From positions 1 through 64,000 of the forward strand of contig NZ_JAMZGF010000014.1 in the NCBI RefSeq assembly GCF_024158915.1: a stretch of DNA of 64,000 bases, in the 5' to 3' direction. The stretch is from Chryseobacterium sp. S0630 (lineage in GTDB: Bacteria; Bacteroidota; Bacteroidia; Flavobacteriales; Weeksellaceae). The notes beneath the pieces are model-generated. The model did not search any database, had not been told where the DNA came from, and worked only from the letters and a program-made list of their open reading frames with translations. A program made the translations under genes and the position numbers. This document shows, piece after piece, positions 44,470-54,117 of the stretch. The stretch's first letter is position 1. Every line of letters starts with the position of its first letter.

Positions 44470-47400
44470 TTAAATACATACCTGTTCTGTAATAGTGACA
44501 TTATGCTGCTTGGCAGATACCAGAATTGATTTTGGATCTACTTCAATTAAAGATTGTCTTTGCAGGACATTATTCACAAATATTTTAATCTCATCAATGT
44601 AATCCACATAATACAACTGCTCCAGATAATTAACCAACTGATTAATATTCAGTTCCACATTAAAATCAATATTTTCAGAGTCTGTAAAAGCCCATGGCGA
44701 TATATATTTTTTAATATCTTCGTCCAGCTGCTTGAGGTAAAATGTTTCGTCATACTGCTCAAAGAACCTGACCTTTGTTTCTACTTTTGCTTCTTTATAA
44801 TTGGGATTAATGACCTGAGCTTTCACGTGCATTGTATTTAATTCATTTACATAATTTTGAATTTTATTCAATGAAGCACGGCTTACTCTCGGCTGATAGA
44901 CATCAAAAGCATTTTTATTTTTAATATTCGGAACCACCATCAGGGTTACATGGCCTGGTGCCATATATGAATTTTCGGAAGTATGATTTAAACATTTTAC
45001 TTTAAAGACTTCCGGGAATTCCTGTAATACCAAATGTTCGTAATCCCATTGGGTAATAGCTCTGTGCTTATGTCTTAATCGTTCACTTACCCGTCTGTAA
45101 AACTCTGTATCTGTTTCTTTGTACTTACCATCAAACGAGTTATAAGGCTGGCTGACAGATTTTACCTGAGGAACTCTGGTGATAAGCTTAGTAATGGTCT
45201 TCGCTTCCAGTCCGTTATTGAGGTGAGACAGGTCATTATCCTGATTCTGGAATGTTGCTAAAACAGCCTGAGTATAGATTCCCTGGATTTTGCATACGGC
45301 ATCATAACTTCTTTGTGATCTGGCTCTGATCCAGACTAATCCGTCGGTAAATCTTGTATGGCTTTTATCGATATCTTTAGGTACTTTAAACTTTACAATC
45401 CCTGATTCCAGAAACTTTCTGGTCTCGTTTTGCAGCATATAATCCGACAAACTTGTCCATGTATTGTTTGAAAGAATATTCCATTCTATAAATTCTTTTT
45501 CCAGAAAAGTATCCACTAAAGGATTTTCACTTCCTTCCAGCATTTGAATTAATAGTGAAACGGTAGTCTGAGGCATTGCTTCCAGACCGATGTACAATTC
45601 ACCTCCGTTTTGGTGTACCGGTACAATGCTGTTGGTTTCGACTTCTTTTTCGTATTGACCGAACACGTCTTCGTGATACAGCTGTACTTCTTTATTTTTT
45701 GAAGCTTCTCCGGCAGATTCTTTTTCCAGGTACGAATACACATTTTCTTTCGCACTGTAATTCAACTCTATATCTTCCGCAAAAGGAATGTATGGCTCGT
45801 TGGGAATAAGTTTTTTAAAGGTCGGATTACTTGATAATGCCAATGTATACAGTTTAGGATATACATCCTGTAATGACGACTGGTTCAGTGTTACTCTGAT
45901 CGTCTCACTTGTTCCTGCTTTATTACTTGCATTATTTACGGAAAACTGGATTTTATAAGCGTCTTTTACTTTCGTGAATACATCAATATCATTAGCCTTT
46001 TCATACCAGATTTCCTTATCCAGCAAAGCAACATCTGCTTTGAAATAACCATCAGAACCTACGATTGATGAGCTTTTTAAGGCCTCAAAATCGGTTAAAC
46101 TGATGTTTTGATTTGGTTGGATAACATATCCGCTGTATAAATCTTTTATAGAATCCGGAGCATTTTTCCAATTGATCGTGATGTCTGCATTCTGCCATTT
46201 TTTGGAAAACAGTTCAGGACATTTGATATAGAAATTAGATCCTTTAACAGGTTGTGCGGTGAAAGGATAATAAGGCTTTTCTGAATTTAATGCCCCGTTG
46301 TCATTTTCCAGCTGAATAGATTTTACTCCTTTTACATCAACCGCTATTTCTATATTCTTTATTGATTTTTCTGAAAGAGCTTCATACAGATCATAGTATT
46401 TTTCTCCTTCAATCATCAATCTTACTACAGGAAAGCTGGTTTGAAATGTTTCTGCCAACACTTCTTTATTGTATTTTACAACAGCCGGGAACTCTTTTTG
46501 TAATGTAATAGAAAGTTCTAATCTTTCTTCTTCGTTTTTAATACATGTTAAATCAGCACCTGATAACCATTCTTCCTCCCCGCTGCAAAGCACTTTGATA
46601 TTATTTTTAATCTCTGTTTTTGAAAGGCTCTGTAATTTCTGGGTTGAGTTCTTATTAAAATCGATCTTAAGAGTAATGGTACGCTCACCTTCTTTTAAAT
46701 CAAGTAATGAGGATGCTATGGAAAAGCCCAGTTTGGCTTTTGGAAGTTCCTTATAAATCGATTTATTGGAAACGGTTTCATCAGAATTATATCCAAACGG
46801 CCACCAATAGTTGTTGTTTTCCGGCAATTTATCACCCAATCCGTCAGCAGAGTTGGCTACGGGAGCCATTTTCAGTTCTCTGTTTTCGACGTCATTTAAG
46901 AAACTTTTAATCTCAACTACTTTTGCCTGATTGGCTACAAGTTCATCACCTGTTTTGTAGATTCGTTTTTTGCCATTAGCATCTTTATTCCCATCCAGCA
47001 ATGTTCCGGCTGGAATTCTTTCCTGAATCGCTTTTTTAGCGAGTTCAAAAATCACATAAACTTTGTCTGATTTGGCATCATTTTTCTCAATTTGAAGAAT
47101 TTCGTTATAATAGAAATCCAGGTGCCTTTTCGTCAGATTATTGAAGGCTTTTTTTGAGAAATCCAATAATTTTAAAAAGCAAACAAATAATGTCAGGTGA
47201 GGTGTCAGGCTGCTATCCTGTTCAAACTGGGACATAAGATCTGTAACCTGTTTTTTCATACTTTTATACTCAACGCTTTCTCTACGTGGGATAGCGTCGG
47301 CATCATCACCCAGGAAGAAGTTTCCCCACTTTCCTTTTGGTTTTGTATTATCATCTTTGTCAAAATAGTTTACACGTTGAGCAAAATTGTTTGCGAATAA

Positions 47401-47520
47401 TAGCCAGTCAAACAAATCGAAATCGTGTAACTCAAGATTCCCAGGATCTAGTTCTGCTAAAAAGCGCTGCATTTGTGATTTTCCTTCACGATAATGTGAA
47501 AATGTATCTGTTTTTTTCAT
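44470..47520 (-). CDS. Baseplate J-like protein, Afp11-like
   Basis: The 1016 aa protein carries a baseplate J / gp6-type C-terminal domain (residues ~800-1016). It starts with TEFYRRVSERLRHKHRAITQ and YEHLVLQEFPEVFKVKCLNH, followed by GHVTLMVVPN, and a final domain with FNVELNINQLVNYLEQLYYV. The N-terminal part has a conserved WLLFANNFAQRVNYFD motif typical of Afp11-like proteins. It forms the wedge of the contractile baseplate with the 953 aa protein. It is placed between the gp25-like and Afp12-like genes, as in Afp/PVC order. Confidence 0.85.
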   Translation of the reverse strand: MKKTDTFSHYREGKSQMQRFLAELDPGNLELHDFDLFDWLLFANNFAQRVNYFDKDDNTKPKGKWGNFFLGDDADAIPRRESVEYKSMKKQVTDLMSQFEQDSSLTPHLTLFVCFLKLLDFSKKAFNNLTKRHLDFYYNEILQIEKNDAKSDKVYVIFELAKKAIQERIPAGTLLDGNKDANGKKRIYKTGDELVANQAKVVEIKSFLNDVENRELKMAPVANSADGLGDKLPENNNYWWPFGYNSDETVSNKSIYKELPKAKLGFSIASSLLDLKEGERTITLKIDFNKNSTQKLQSLSKTEIKNNIKVLCSGEEEWLSGADLTCIKNEEERLELSITLQKEFPAVVKYNKEVLAETFQTSFPVVRLMIEGEKYYDLYEALSEKSIKNIEIAVDVKGVKSIQLENDNGALNSEKPYYPFTAQPVKGSNFYIKCPELFSKKWQNADITINWKNAPDSIKDLYSGYVIQPNQNISLTDFEALKSSSIVGSDGYFKADVALLDKEIWYEKANDIDVFTKVKDAYKIQFSVNNASNKAGTSETIRVTLNQSSLQDVYPKLYTLALSSNPTFKKLIPNEPYIPFAEDIELNYSAKENVYSYLEKESAGEASKNKEVQLYHEDVFGQYEKEVETNSIVPVHQNGGELYIGLEAMPQTTVSLLIQMLEGSENPLVDTFLEKEFIEWNILSNNTWTSLSDYMLQNETRKFLESGIVKFKVPKDIDKSHTRFTDGLVWIRARSQRSYDAVCKIQGIYTQAVLATFQNQDNDLSHLNNGLEAKTITKLITRVPQVKSVSQPYNSFDGKYKETDTEFYRRVSERLRHKHRAITQWDYEHLVLQEFPEVFKVKCLNHTSENSYMAPGHVTLMVVPNIKNKNAFDVYQPRVSRASLNKIQNYVNELNTMHVKAQVINPNYKEAKVETKVRFFEQYDETFYLKQLDEDIKKYISPWAFTDSENIDFNVELNINQLVNYLEQLYYVDYIDEIKIFVNNVLQRQSLIEVDPKSILVSAKQHNVTITEQVCI

Positions 47521-47609
47521 TTGTTTATATTTATCTTTCTATGGTCAGATGCAATACTTATTGTAGTGTTTGGTAGTATTCAAAATGGCTACAGACATCC
47601 CGTAATTCA

Positions 47610-48020
47610 TTATATTTCGGTAGCTTCTCCTTTGTAAAAAGGGAAAACCATATTGCTTCTTGTATTAGTATTTCTTACTTCGTAGTCTACTTGTATTAAA
47701 ACTTCGCCCTGAAGTTCTTCCTGGGTATCAATTTCAATACTTAGAATATTGATTCTGGGCTCATGATATAAAATAGCACGCTCCACGATTCCTTTCATTT
47801 GGGTAATCAGCGTTAAGTCCAGAGGTTTAAAGAGCATTTCCTGCAAGTCACACCCGTAGTTTGGGAACATGACACGTTCGCCAGGGCGTGTTGACAGTAA
47901 AATCTTAAGGCTGTTGTTGATGTCTTCCACATCTGTGGTCATGGCCAGTTTTCCTTCAGTCTCATTAAACTCAGGCGGAAAACTCCAGCCTGTTCCTAAA
48001 AAATCTGTATTTATTTTCAT
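47610..48020 (-). CDS. gp25-like baseplate protein (Afp9-type)
   Basis: The 136 aa protein has the gp25/GPW family layout: an N-terminal GTGWSFPPEF, then DVEDINNSLKILLSTRPGER with VMFPNYGCDL (the conserved R-P-G-E-R and N-x-G-C/x-D), and a C-terminal beta domain (RINILSIEIDTQEELQGEVL). It is a core wedge component that starts sheath polymerisation. It is well placed between the PAAR tip and the baseplate J-like gene. Confidence 0.9.
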   Translation of the reverse strand: MKINTDFLGTGWSFPPEFNETEGKLAMTTDVEDINNSLKILLSTRPGERVMFPNYGCDLQEMLFKPLDLTLITQMKGIVERAILYHEPRINILSIEIDTQEELQGEVLIQVDYEVRNTNTRSNMVFPFYKGEATEI

Positions 48021-48174
48021 ACGTTATTTGTTATATTGAATGTTCACATCTTGCATCTGTAGCATAGAGTTTTTGGTTATTCTAACCGTTTTATTATTGA
48101 TGTTTTACATTTTTATGCTGAGTCAGATTCTATGTATATGGAGCTTATGATGGTATTCAAAGCTGCCTTCCCTA

Positions 48175-48465
48175 TTATCCGCCTATTAAAACAGTAGCAT
48201 CACCTGCGGTTATTACCCCTCCATGAGCGGTAGAATCTCCCATTCTTGCGGCGGGTTTCCCGCCTATCAAAACGCTTGAAGATCCTGACGCAATGGTGTC
48301 CGGTGGCCCTGTACATACTGCTTTATCTCCTTGTCTTGCTGCGGGCATTCCGCCAATAAGTACTGTGGGTTCTCCTGCGGGTATGATAGGACCTCCTACA
48401 TGGGGAACTGTTCCTGTTACCATAGGACAGGTATGCATATCTGTAATTCTTGCTGCCGGTTTCAT
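48175..48465 (-). CDS. PAAR-domain spike tip (Afp10-type)
   Basis: The 96 aa protein is a single PAAR domain: MKPAARITDMHTCPM, GAxxVLIGGMPAARQGD, a second VLIGGKPAARMGD and THGGVITAGDATVLIGG. The His and Cys residues expected to hold the metal ion at the cone tip are present (H12, C14, C51). It caps the VgrG-like spike encoded next to it and punctures the target membrane. The next gene follows after 5 nt. Confidence 0.93.
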   Translation of the reverse strand: MKPAARITDMHTCPMVTGTVPHVGGPIIPAGEPTVLIGGMPAARQGDKAVCTGPPDTIASGSSSVLIGGKPAARMGDSTAHGGVITAGDATVLIGG

Positions 48466-48470
48466 AATTA

Positions 48471-50216
48471 TTAATTAATTTTAACTTGAGATCCTTTTAC
48501 TACGGTTACTGCTCCAGATTTAAGCTCTGAACCTGAACTTCCTTCTGCTTTGAACTGAGCGCTTGCTTTTACATTGATATTCTTTCCTTCCATATTGATA
48601 TCGCCCTTTGCTTTGATCTTGATGTCTTTCCCGCTTTCCATACTAATACCATCTTTGTTAAGGGTAAGAATATTAGAATGTTCATCTTCGATTTTAATAA
48701 CATCCGCATCTTCATCTACGATCACTTTTTTGCCTTTTGGGGTTTCAAGCGTATAGGAAATTTTATCATCATTAAAGATCATTTTCATTTCGCTTCGGGT
48801 CACAAATCCTTTTTCGTGGTTATCATCAGAAGCTACAATGGGAGCCGGTTTTGCACTGCTGTTCAGCATTCCAAGTACCACGGCATCATTGGGATCGTCA
48901 TTAATAAATCCGATAATGACTTCGTCTCCGATTTCCGGCCTGAAGAATGATCCTCTGTTTTCTCCGGCATCAAGGGTGGCTATTCTTGCCCAAATCCCTT
49001 CTTCTTCGTTATTGATGATAGGAATCTGCACTAAAATTCTATCTTCTCCGTCCGGATCTGATTCCAACTGAGACACTACTCCTACATGTAATCCGCTTAT
49101 GGCAGGAATAATTCCTGAACCTGGCATTTCACTTACATCATAGGTTTCTGAGAACCATGTTGGAGAAAGTCCGAACTGAGCGTCTACCAGCCAATTTCCT
49201 TCAGCAATTTCATGGCGGACACCGGTTACGTATATTTTCCCGTTGAATCGGTTTCCAACGCCTTGAAGGGTTAATGAAACTCCCGGTTTCACAGATGGAA
49301 TTCCCTGGAATTTTACTCTTCCTCTTGTTTTGGCTAATTGCTGGAAGGTTGCTTTGGCATCGCCCCATTCCTGAAGCTCACCCTGAGTGAGGTTTCCACC
49401 ATGTTTAAGCTGCAGGTCTTCGATTCCGAAAACATCTGCTAAATCACCTGATGAAAGATTTCCGTTGAGGTTGATGGCAGGATCCTGAGCTTCTACTTCA
49501 GTCAGTTCCTGATCGGTATAGCTCCATGTTTTGGCTGTAATTTTGTTGAACTGGTCTCTGGCGTCAATTTCTCCGTCAAATTCATGTACAGATGACCCGT
49601 AAACTACTGTTTCTACGGCTTCACCACTAAAATCAGGTTTAGCGATTTTGATGGTTCCATCTTCCACCGAACAAAGTTTACCGTTGGCCTGCGCTCTGGT
49701 GAGCATAAAATCCCAATCAGAAGCCTGATACTGAACCAATTCCTTGTGCGAATTTGAAGTTGTTTCAACATCGGCAGTAAGTCCGTTATTACCAACCAAT
49801 TCTTCAATAACATCACTGTCTGTGCTTTCGTAGAAATATTTGCTTTTTCTTCCTAAGGTCATTTTTACAGCCTTATCTCTGCATTCTACAATCAGGTAAG
49901 AAGAGCCATTTCTGATTTTGATATTGTGCTTTACAACAACTCCTTTAAAAATGGTTTCCTCTTCAGAATGGTATCCAGCGGTGATCTCAATTTCTTTTCC
50001 GGGAATTAACAGATCTTCATTACTGAGCTTGAAATCCTGCTCCGGTACACTTCCGTCTAAAATAACAATGCGGGCATAAGGAATTCTGTTGAATTCTTTT
50101 TCCACGATAATGTTTTTCACTCCGTACTTCCCCGGCAGCTCTGTGCCTCCAGACATCACCTTATAGGTAACTAAATCTGGATTTTTTGCTGTTTGTATGT
50201 ATCCGCTATTATTCAT
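48471..50216 (-). CDS. VgrG-like central spike (Afp8-type)
   Basis: The 581 aa protein has gp27-like N-terminal domains (1-~370) with conserved VYGSSVHEFDGEI and FNGKIYVTGVRHEI. A gp5-like OB fold (376-455) reads VGVVSQLESDPDGEDRILVQ and EGIWARIATLDAGENRGSFF followed by EIGDEVIIGFINDDPN. A short triple-stranded beta-helix-type C-terminus follows (DIKIKAKGDINMEGKNINVK). It forms the trimeric spike under the tube, with the PAAR protein at its tip. There is no toxin extension. It starts 1 nt before the LysM gene's end. Confidence 0.92.
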   Translation of the reverse strand: MNNSGYIQTAKNPDLVTYKVMSGGTELPGKYGVKNIIVEKEFNRIPYARIVILDGSVPEQDFKLSNEDLLIPGKEIEITAGYHSEEETIFKGVVVKHNIKIRNGSSYLIVECRDKAVKMTLGRKSKYFYESTDSDVIEELVGNNGLTADVETTSNSHKELVQYQASDWDFMLTRAQANGKLCSVEDGTIKIAKPDFSGEAVETVVYGSSVHEFDGEIDARDQFNKITAKTWSYTDQELTEVEAQDPAINLNGNLSSGDLADVFGIEDLQLKHGGNLTQGELQEWGDAKATFQQLAKTRGRVKFQGIPSVKPGVSLTLQGVGNRFNGKIYVTGVRHEIAEGNWLVDAQFGLSPTWFSETYDVSEMPGSGIIPAISGLHVGVVSQLESDPDGEDRILVQIPIINNEEEGIWARIATLDAGENRGSFFRPEIGDEVIIGFINDDPNDAVVLGMLNSSAKPAPIVASDDNHEKGFVTRSEMKMIFNDDKISYTLETPKGKKVIVDEDADVIKIEDEHSNILTLNKDGISMESGKDIKIKAKGDINMEGKNINVKASAQFKAEGSSGSELKSGAVTVVKGSQVKIN

Positions 50217-50217
50217 G

Positions 50218-50952
50218 TTATGAAACTTTTTCTAATGGCGGAAAGAATAATTCCTGCCCTGGTTTTAGCTGTCTGAAATTGACAAGATTATTTACTTTAG
50301 CTACCTCCAGATAGTATTTGGAATCTCCGTAAATTCTTTCGGTCATTAAGGGCAATGTATCGCCAGCTTGTACTGTTCTTTTATGGGTAAGATCCGGAGA
50401 AGAAGTTTTTACAGTTCTTGCTGCAAGTTCCTTACTCACTGCTCCTGCAAATGTTGCTTTTCCTACAGCTCTCAGAGGAGTTCCATCATTATTAAATAAT
50501 TTATAATCTATTGTAAATTCAGTCAAAACCCCTTTAAATTCAAATTCTCCCCAGATAATTATAACATTGTACGGTTTATGAATCGAACCATTATAATTTC
50601 CGGTAGCTACATAAAACTCAGCTAATTGATCTTCTACCGCTTTTTTACTGAAAGGATTTCTTTTTCCTAAGCCTTCCTTTATTTTATTGATAAGCTTATT
50701 ACCAGAATTGGCTTCTGTTACGCCTGTACCGTCAAATAAAAATTCCAGTTGTAAGGATTGAGGAGCTGCATTGATGTATTTTGGATCTGTAGCACTGGTT
50801 CCAGGTTCCTGTGTCGTATTATATTCATTTTTACGTGTAAAAGAGAAACCTGTCGGATTAATAAGAGCCACAAAAGCAGTACTACTAATCATTCTCCCAT
50901 ATGTAGAATCTTCGTACGTTCCTATCTTTATTTTTTTTATTTCGCCTCTCAT
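50218..50952 (-). CDS. CIS tube-baseplate protein with LysM domain (Afp7-type)
   Basis: The 244 aa protein has an N-terminal CIS-tube-type domain (MRGEIKKIKIGTYEDSTYG; SLQLEFLFDGTGV; a conserved VIIWGEFEFKGVLTEFTID). It ends in a C-terminal LysM domain (194-244: VQAGDTLPLMTERIYGDSKY; QLKPGQELFFPP), as in Afp7/gp53-like proteins. It joins the tube to the spike. Its start overlaps the stop of the DUF5908-like gene by one base (TAATG), so the two are translated together. Confidence 0.88.
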   Translation of the reverse strand: MRGEIKKIKIGTYEDSTYGRMISSTAFVALINPTGFSFTRKNEYNTTQEPGTSATDPKYINAAPQSLQLEFLFDGTGVTEANSGNKLINKIKEGLGKRNPFSKKAVEDQLAEFYVATGNYNGSIHKPYNVIIIWGEFEFKGVLTEFTIDYKLFNNDGTPLRAVGKATFAGAVSKELAARTVKTSSPDLTHKRTVQAGDTLPLMTERIYGDSKYYLEVAKVNNLVNFRQLKPGQELFFPPLEKVS

Positions 50953-51113
50953 TATCTTTCTTTTTTACGGTGTTCTATCTTTGCTGCCTGTTCTACACTT
51001 TCGTTGATGGCGCGCATGAGCTGTGCTTCATCTACCGATGTTGCGGTTGTAGTTGCTTCTGCTTTTTCGTCCACATTTATTTTAATGTGAAGCTCTTTTA
51101 TTTCTATTGGCAT
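50952..51113 (-). CDS. Small DUF5908-like eCIS protein (53 aa)
   Basis: Starts MPIEIKELHIKINVDEKAEA and ends with a charged helix (AQLMRAINESVEQAAKIEHR, then KKER). This matches the small MPIEI-type proteins (DUF5908) that sit in Bacteroidota eCIS operons between tube and LysM genes, comparable to the short Afp6-type position. Stop and next start share one base. Its role in the particle is not known. A small tube-baseplate adaptor is likely. Confidence 0.7.
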   Translation of the reverse strand: MPIEIKELHIKINVDEKAEATTTATSVDEAQLMRAINESVEQAAKIEHRKKER

Positions 51114-51316
51114 TTCGTTTGTTTTTTAATGATCATTAATATTCAAAACACTAATAACCAATGATTTAACATGTTTATTTGAAAAAATCCAAGCACATAA
51201 AGGCTGTGTTCAGTCTCTGTTATAGACCAATCTGTTGTTTTTTTATGAAAAAAAGATTTGGGTAAAATTTATCTTTAAACTAACACACGCTCAAGTGCTT
51301 AGATTTGATTTAGAAA

Positions 51317-51784
51317 TTACAAGCCTAAGCTTGCTAACGATGAGGGTATTGTGAAATATCTATATTTCAGTTCTATTGTTTCAATAGCAAGTTTGCTTTC
51401 TTCTGCGTTGAATTCGGATACTTCCCATCTTACGGGGTATGCTCCCACTACATTCCAAACCATTAGAGGTGCTGTAGACTGAATCCCGCCTGAAAGAGTA
51501 ATGATCAGGTCTCTGGGTTCAAACTGGAAGTTTTCCATCGCATTTCTACACCAGCTTATCAATCCGGAACTTACGATTAACCCACGCTTAAGAACTAAAT
51601 TAGGATATTTGGGTCTCAAAGGAAGTTGGTGTGTAAACCTGTTTTCGCCTCCTTCGGCATATTCTTCAGTTCCAATTTCTGTTGATAAACCAGATATAGA
51701 TTGAAATCTGGAGTCAATACCCTCTGTTGTTGAAATCCCATTAACAATAAAAGAGAAACTGGTTGGAGGATATAAAACTGCCAT
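51317..51784 (-). CDS. gp19-like tube protein (Afp5-type, tube initiator)
   Basis: The 155 aa protein is of the T4 gp19 tail-tube family: PTSFSFIVNGI, FQSISGLSTEIGTEEYAEGG, LPLRPKYPNLVLKRGLIVSS, ISWCRNAM and EVSEFNAEESKLAIETIELK. It differs clearly from the two identical 143 aa tube proteins, so it should be the special ring that connects tube to baseplate, as Afp5 does. It begins 2 nt after the upstream tube gene. Confidence 0.88.
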   Translation of the reverse strand: MAVLYPPTSFSFIVNGISTTEGIDSRFQSISGLSTEIGTEEYAEGGENRFTHQLPLRPKYPNLVLKRGLIVSSGLISWCRNAMENFQFEPRDLIITLSGGIQSTAPLMVWNVVGAYPVRWEVSEFNAEESKLAIETIELKYRYFTIPSSLASLGL

Positions 51785-51786
51785 GA

Positions 51787-52218
51787 TTAGTTATTTTCAA
51801 TAGTTAATCCTTCGTGTGCAATTTCTAAGGTTTCGATAGCCACCTCATTACCTTCAGCTTTCAGGTCTGTTGATTGCAATTTAAGCGGGAATGCATTTTT
51901 CACTTTCCACGTTACTGCAGGAGCTCCTGTTTCATCCAGAAGGGAGATCGTGATAGATCTGCGTTCTACTGTACTTAGCTGAATGCTTTGGAACCAATCG
52001 AAATATTCATTATCAGTTTTGAAAGTTCCTCTTTTTAAGGTAATGTTACTGAAAGTTTTCATTCCAGGCATTTTAATCTTACTAAAGTCAGGACTTGCGC
52101 CATGTCTGTATTCAATTAAAGCTGCTTCAACATTTAAACCGCTGACTTCCTGAAATCCTACTTTTGTTCCTCCCCAATCTACTTCAAAGGCAAACTTTAC
52201 TAATGGATATGTACTCAT
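51787..52218 (-). CDS. Main tube protein (Afp1-type), copy 1
   Basis: The 143 aa gp19-type tube protein reads YPLVKFAFEVDWGGTKVGFQ, EVSGLNVEAALIEYRHGASP, FSKIKMPGMKTFSNITLKRG, WFQSIQLSTVERRSI and KAEGNEVAIETLEIAHEGL. Its amino-acid sequence equals that of the copy at 53650-54081, yet the DNA has many synonymous changes. It polymerises as hexameric rings inside the sheath. Confidence 0.92.
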   Translation of the reverse strand: MSTYPLVKFAFEVDWGGTKVGFQEVSGLNVEAALIEYRHGASPDFSKIKMPGMKTFSNITLKRGTFKTDNEYFDWFQSIQLSTVERRSITISLLDETGAPAVTWKVKNAFPLKLQSTDLKAEGNEVAIETLEIAHEGLTIENN

Positions 52219-52252
52219 AATATTTTTATATTTAATTGTTATTTAATTGATT

Positions 52253-53626
52253 TTATGCTTCCTGTAATTTGTGTGAAAAACGTAACACGATAAATTCAGC
52301 AGGACGAACTGCAGCCATACCGATTTCGATGTTCATTCTTCCTTCTAAAATATCCTGAGCAGACATTGTTTTGTGCAGACCAACGCTTACATAATACGCT
52401 TCTTCCGGCTTGCTTCCTGCTAATGCACCGTCTCTCCACTGCTGATCAAGGAAATTCTCAATCATAGCCTGTACACGAACCCATGTATTGGCAGTATTCG
52501 GTTCAAAAACGAAACGTTCTGTAGCTTTCTTTACAGACTCTTCTACCATGTTGAAGAATCTACGTACAGGCACATATTTCCACTCATTACTGTTTCCGTC
52601 TAATGTTCTTGCTCCCCACACTAATGTTCCTTTTCCTGTAAAAGTTCTGATTGCGTTGATTGATTTTCCTGCTACTGCATCTACGTTCAATCCTTCTTGC
52701 TCTTCATGAGAAATTTTCGCTACAGGTGCCAGTACATTGCTGATTGCTAAGTTGGCAGGCGCTTTCCATACTCCGGAAGTACTGTCTACTTTAGCATAAA
52801 TTCCAGCCATTGATGAAGATGGAGCCAATACCACTCTTTTAGAGGCAATGACTACCTGAGCCTGATTGTACAATGCTGAACTTTTTGATTTCAACCATGC
52901 TAAATTATTTTCATTCTGAGGCATTGTAACGTCTACAAGTGCTCCTGCAGCATTGATTTCTTTATAGCTATCAATTTTAACGTCTTTATCATCAAAGCTA
53001 TAGCTTAATACTGTTTCTAATTTTGGATAATATGCAGCTCCATATTTTAATCCCGTAGCATTTACTCCGGCTCTAAAAGCAGCAGCATCTTCAAAAACAT
53101 CCATAATAACGAATCTGTCTTTCAAGTCTTCTGCCTGATCCAAAGCTTTATTGTATAGCTTATAAGCGTCTGCTCCTAGACCTTCAGCATCCGGGAAAAC
53201 GATAAGTGTTGGTTCGTCTTCTTTTTCTAAGGATTTTAATCCAAACCATAAACCGCCAGCAACAGTTTCTGTTCCTAAGGCAGGAGTTTTATCATAATCT
53301 GCCACTGAAACAACATAACATGGACCTCCACCATTGGCAAAGTACATTTGCATCGCATAATGCATTTTATAAGGACTTAGTTTGGCGTTGTCTACTTTTG
53401 CTGTTACCACAGTATCTTCAATCGAAATAGAGATTGCTGTTTTTTCATTTTTTGCTCCTCCAAAAATGGTTTCATATTCCAACATAGAAGAGATTCTTGT
53501 CGGTTCATTTCTTGGTCCTTTATCTGTATGTCCGATAAAAGCAGGGATAGCCGTTTCTACTTGTGCTACAGAGGGTGGGAATTTCGCAATTTCTTCTACG
53601 TAAACTCCAGGTGTTTTGTAATTCAT
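52253..53626 (-). CDS. Contractile sheath protein 1
   Basis: The 457 aa sheath protein has the family hallmarks: MNYKTPGVYVEEIAKFPPSV, VETAIPAFIGHTDKGPRN, MYFANGGGPCYVVSVADYDK, TLIVFPDAEGLGADAYKLYN, GTLVWGARTLDGNSNEW, YVPVRRFFNMVEESVKKATE, MNIEIGMAAVRPAEFIVLRF. It is the shortest of the three and has no extra insertion, so it is a good baseline for comparison. It is flanked on both sides by the identical tube genes. Confidence 0.92.
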   Translation of the reverse strand: MNYKTPGVYVEEIAKFPPSVAQVETAIPAFIGHTDKGPRNEPTRISSMLEYETIFGGAKNEKTAISISIEDTVVTAKVDNAKLSPYKMHYAMQMYFANGGGPCYVVSVADYDKTPALGTETVAGGLWFGLKSLEKEDEPTLIVFPDAEGLGADAYKLYNKALDQAEDLKDRFVIMDVFEDAAAFRAGVNATGLKYGAAYYPKLETVLSYSFDDKDVKIDSYKEINAAGALVDVTMPQNENNLAWLKSKSSALYNQAQVVIASKRVVLAPSSSMAGIYAKVDSTSGVWKAPANLAISNVLAPVAKISHEEQEGLNVDAVAGKSINAIRTFTGKGTLVWGARTLDGNSNEWKYVPVRRFFNMVEESVKKATERFVFEPNTANTWVRVQAMIENFLDQQWRDGALAGSKPEEAYYVSVGLHKTMSAQDILEGRMNIEIGMAAVRPAEFIVLRFSHKLQEA

Positions 53627-53649
53627 TTGTTAAAAATTTAAAGTTAATA

Positions 53650-54081
53650 TTAGTTATTTTCAATAGTTAATCCTTCGTGGGCAATTTCCAGTGTTTCAAT
53701 AGCCACCTCGTTACCTTCAGCTTTCAGGTCTGTTGATTGTAATTTAAGCGGGAATGCATTTTTCACTTTCCAGGTTACTGCAGGAGCTCCTGTTTCATCT
53801 AAAAGGGAGATTGTGATAGATCTGCGCTCTACTGTACTTAGCTGAATGCTTTGGAACCAATCGAAATATTCGTTATCAGTTTTGAAAGTTCCTCTTTTTA
53901 AGGTGATGTTACTGAAAGTTTTCATTCCTGGCATTTTAATCTTACTGAAATCAGGACTTGCGCCATGTCTGTATTCAATTAAAGCTGCTTCAACATTTAA
54001 ACCGCTGACTTCCTGAAAACCTACTTTTGTTCCGCCCCAATCTACTTCAAAGGCAAACTTTACTAATGGATATGTACTCAT
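53650..54081 (-). CDS. Main tube protein (Afp1-type), copy 2
   Basis: The 143 aa product is identical in protein to the tube at 51787-52218. The DNA differs only at silent positions, so either strong purifying selection or gene conversion keeps them equal. It lies between sheath 1 and sheath 2. It is a main tube subunit. Confidence 0.92.
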   Translation of the reverse strand: MSTYPLVKFAFEVDWGGTKVGFQEVSGLNVEAALIEYRHGASPDFSKIKMPGMKTFSNITLKRGTFKTDNEYFDWFQSIQLSTVERRSITISLLDETGAPAVTWKVKNAFPLKLQSTDLKAEGNEVAIETLEIAHEGLTIENN

Positions 54082-54117
54082 AATTTATTTTTAATTTTAA
54101 TTGTTATTTAATTGATT

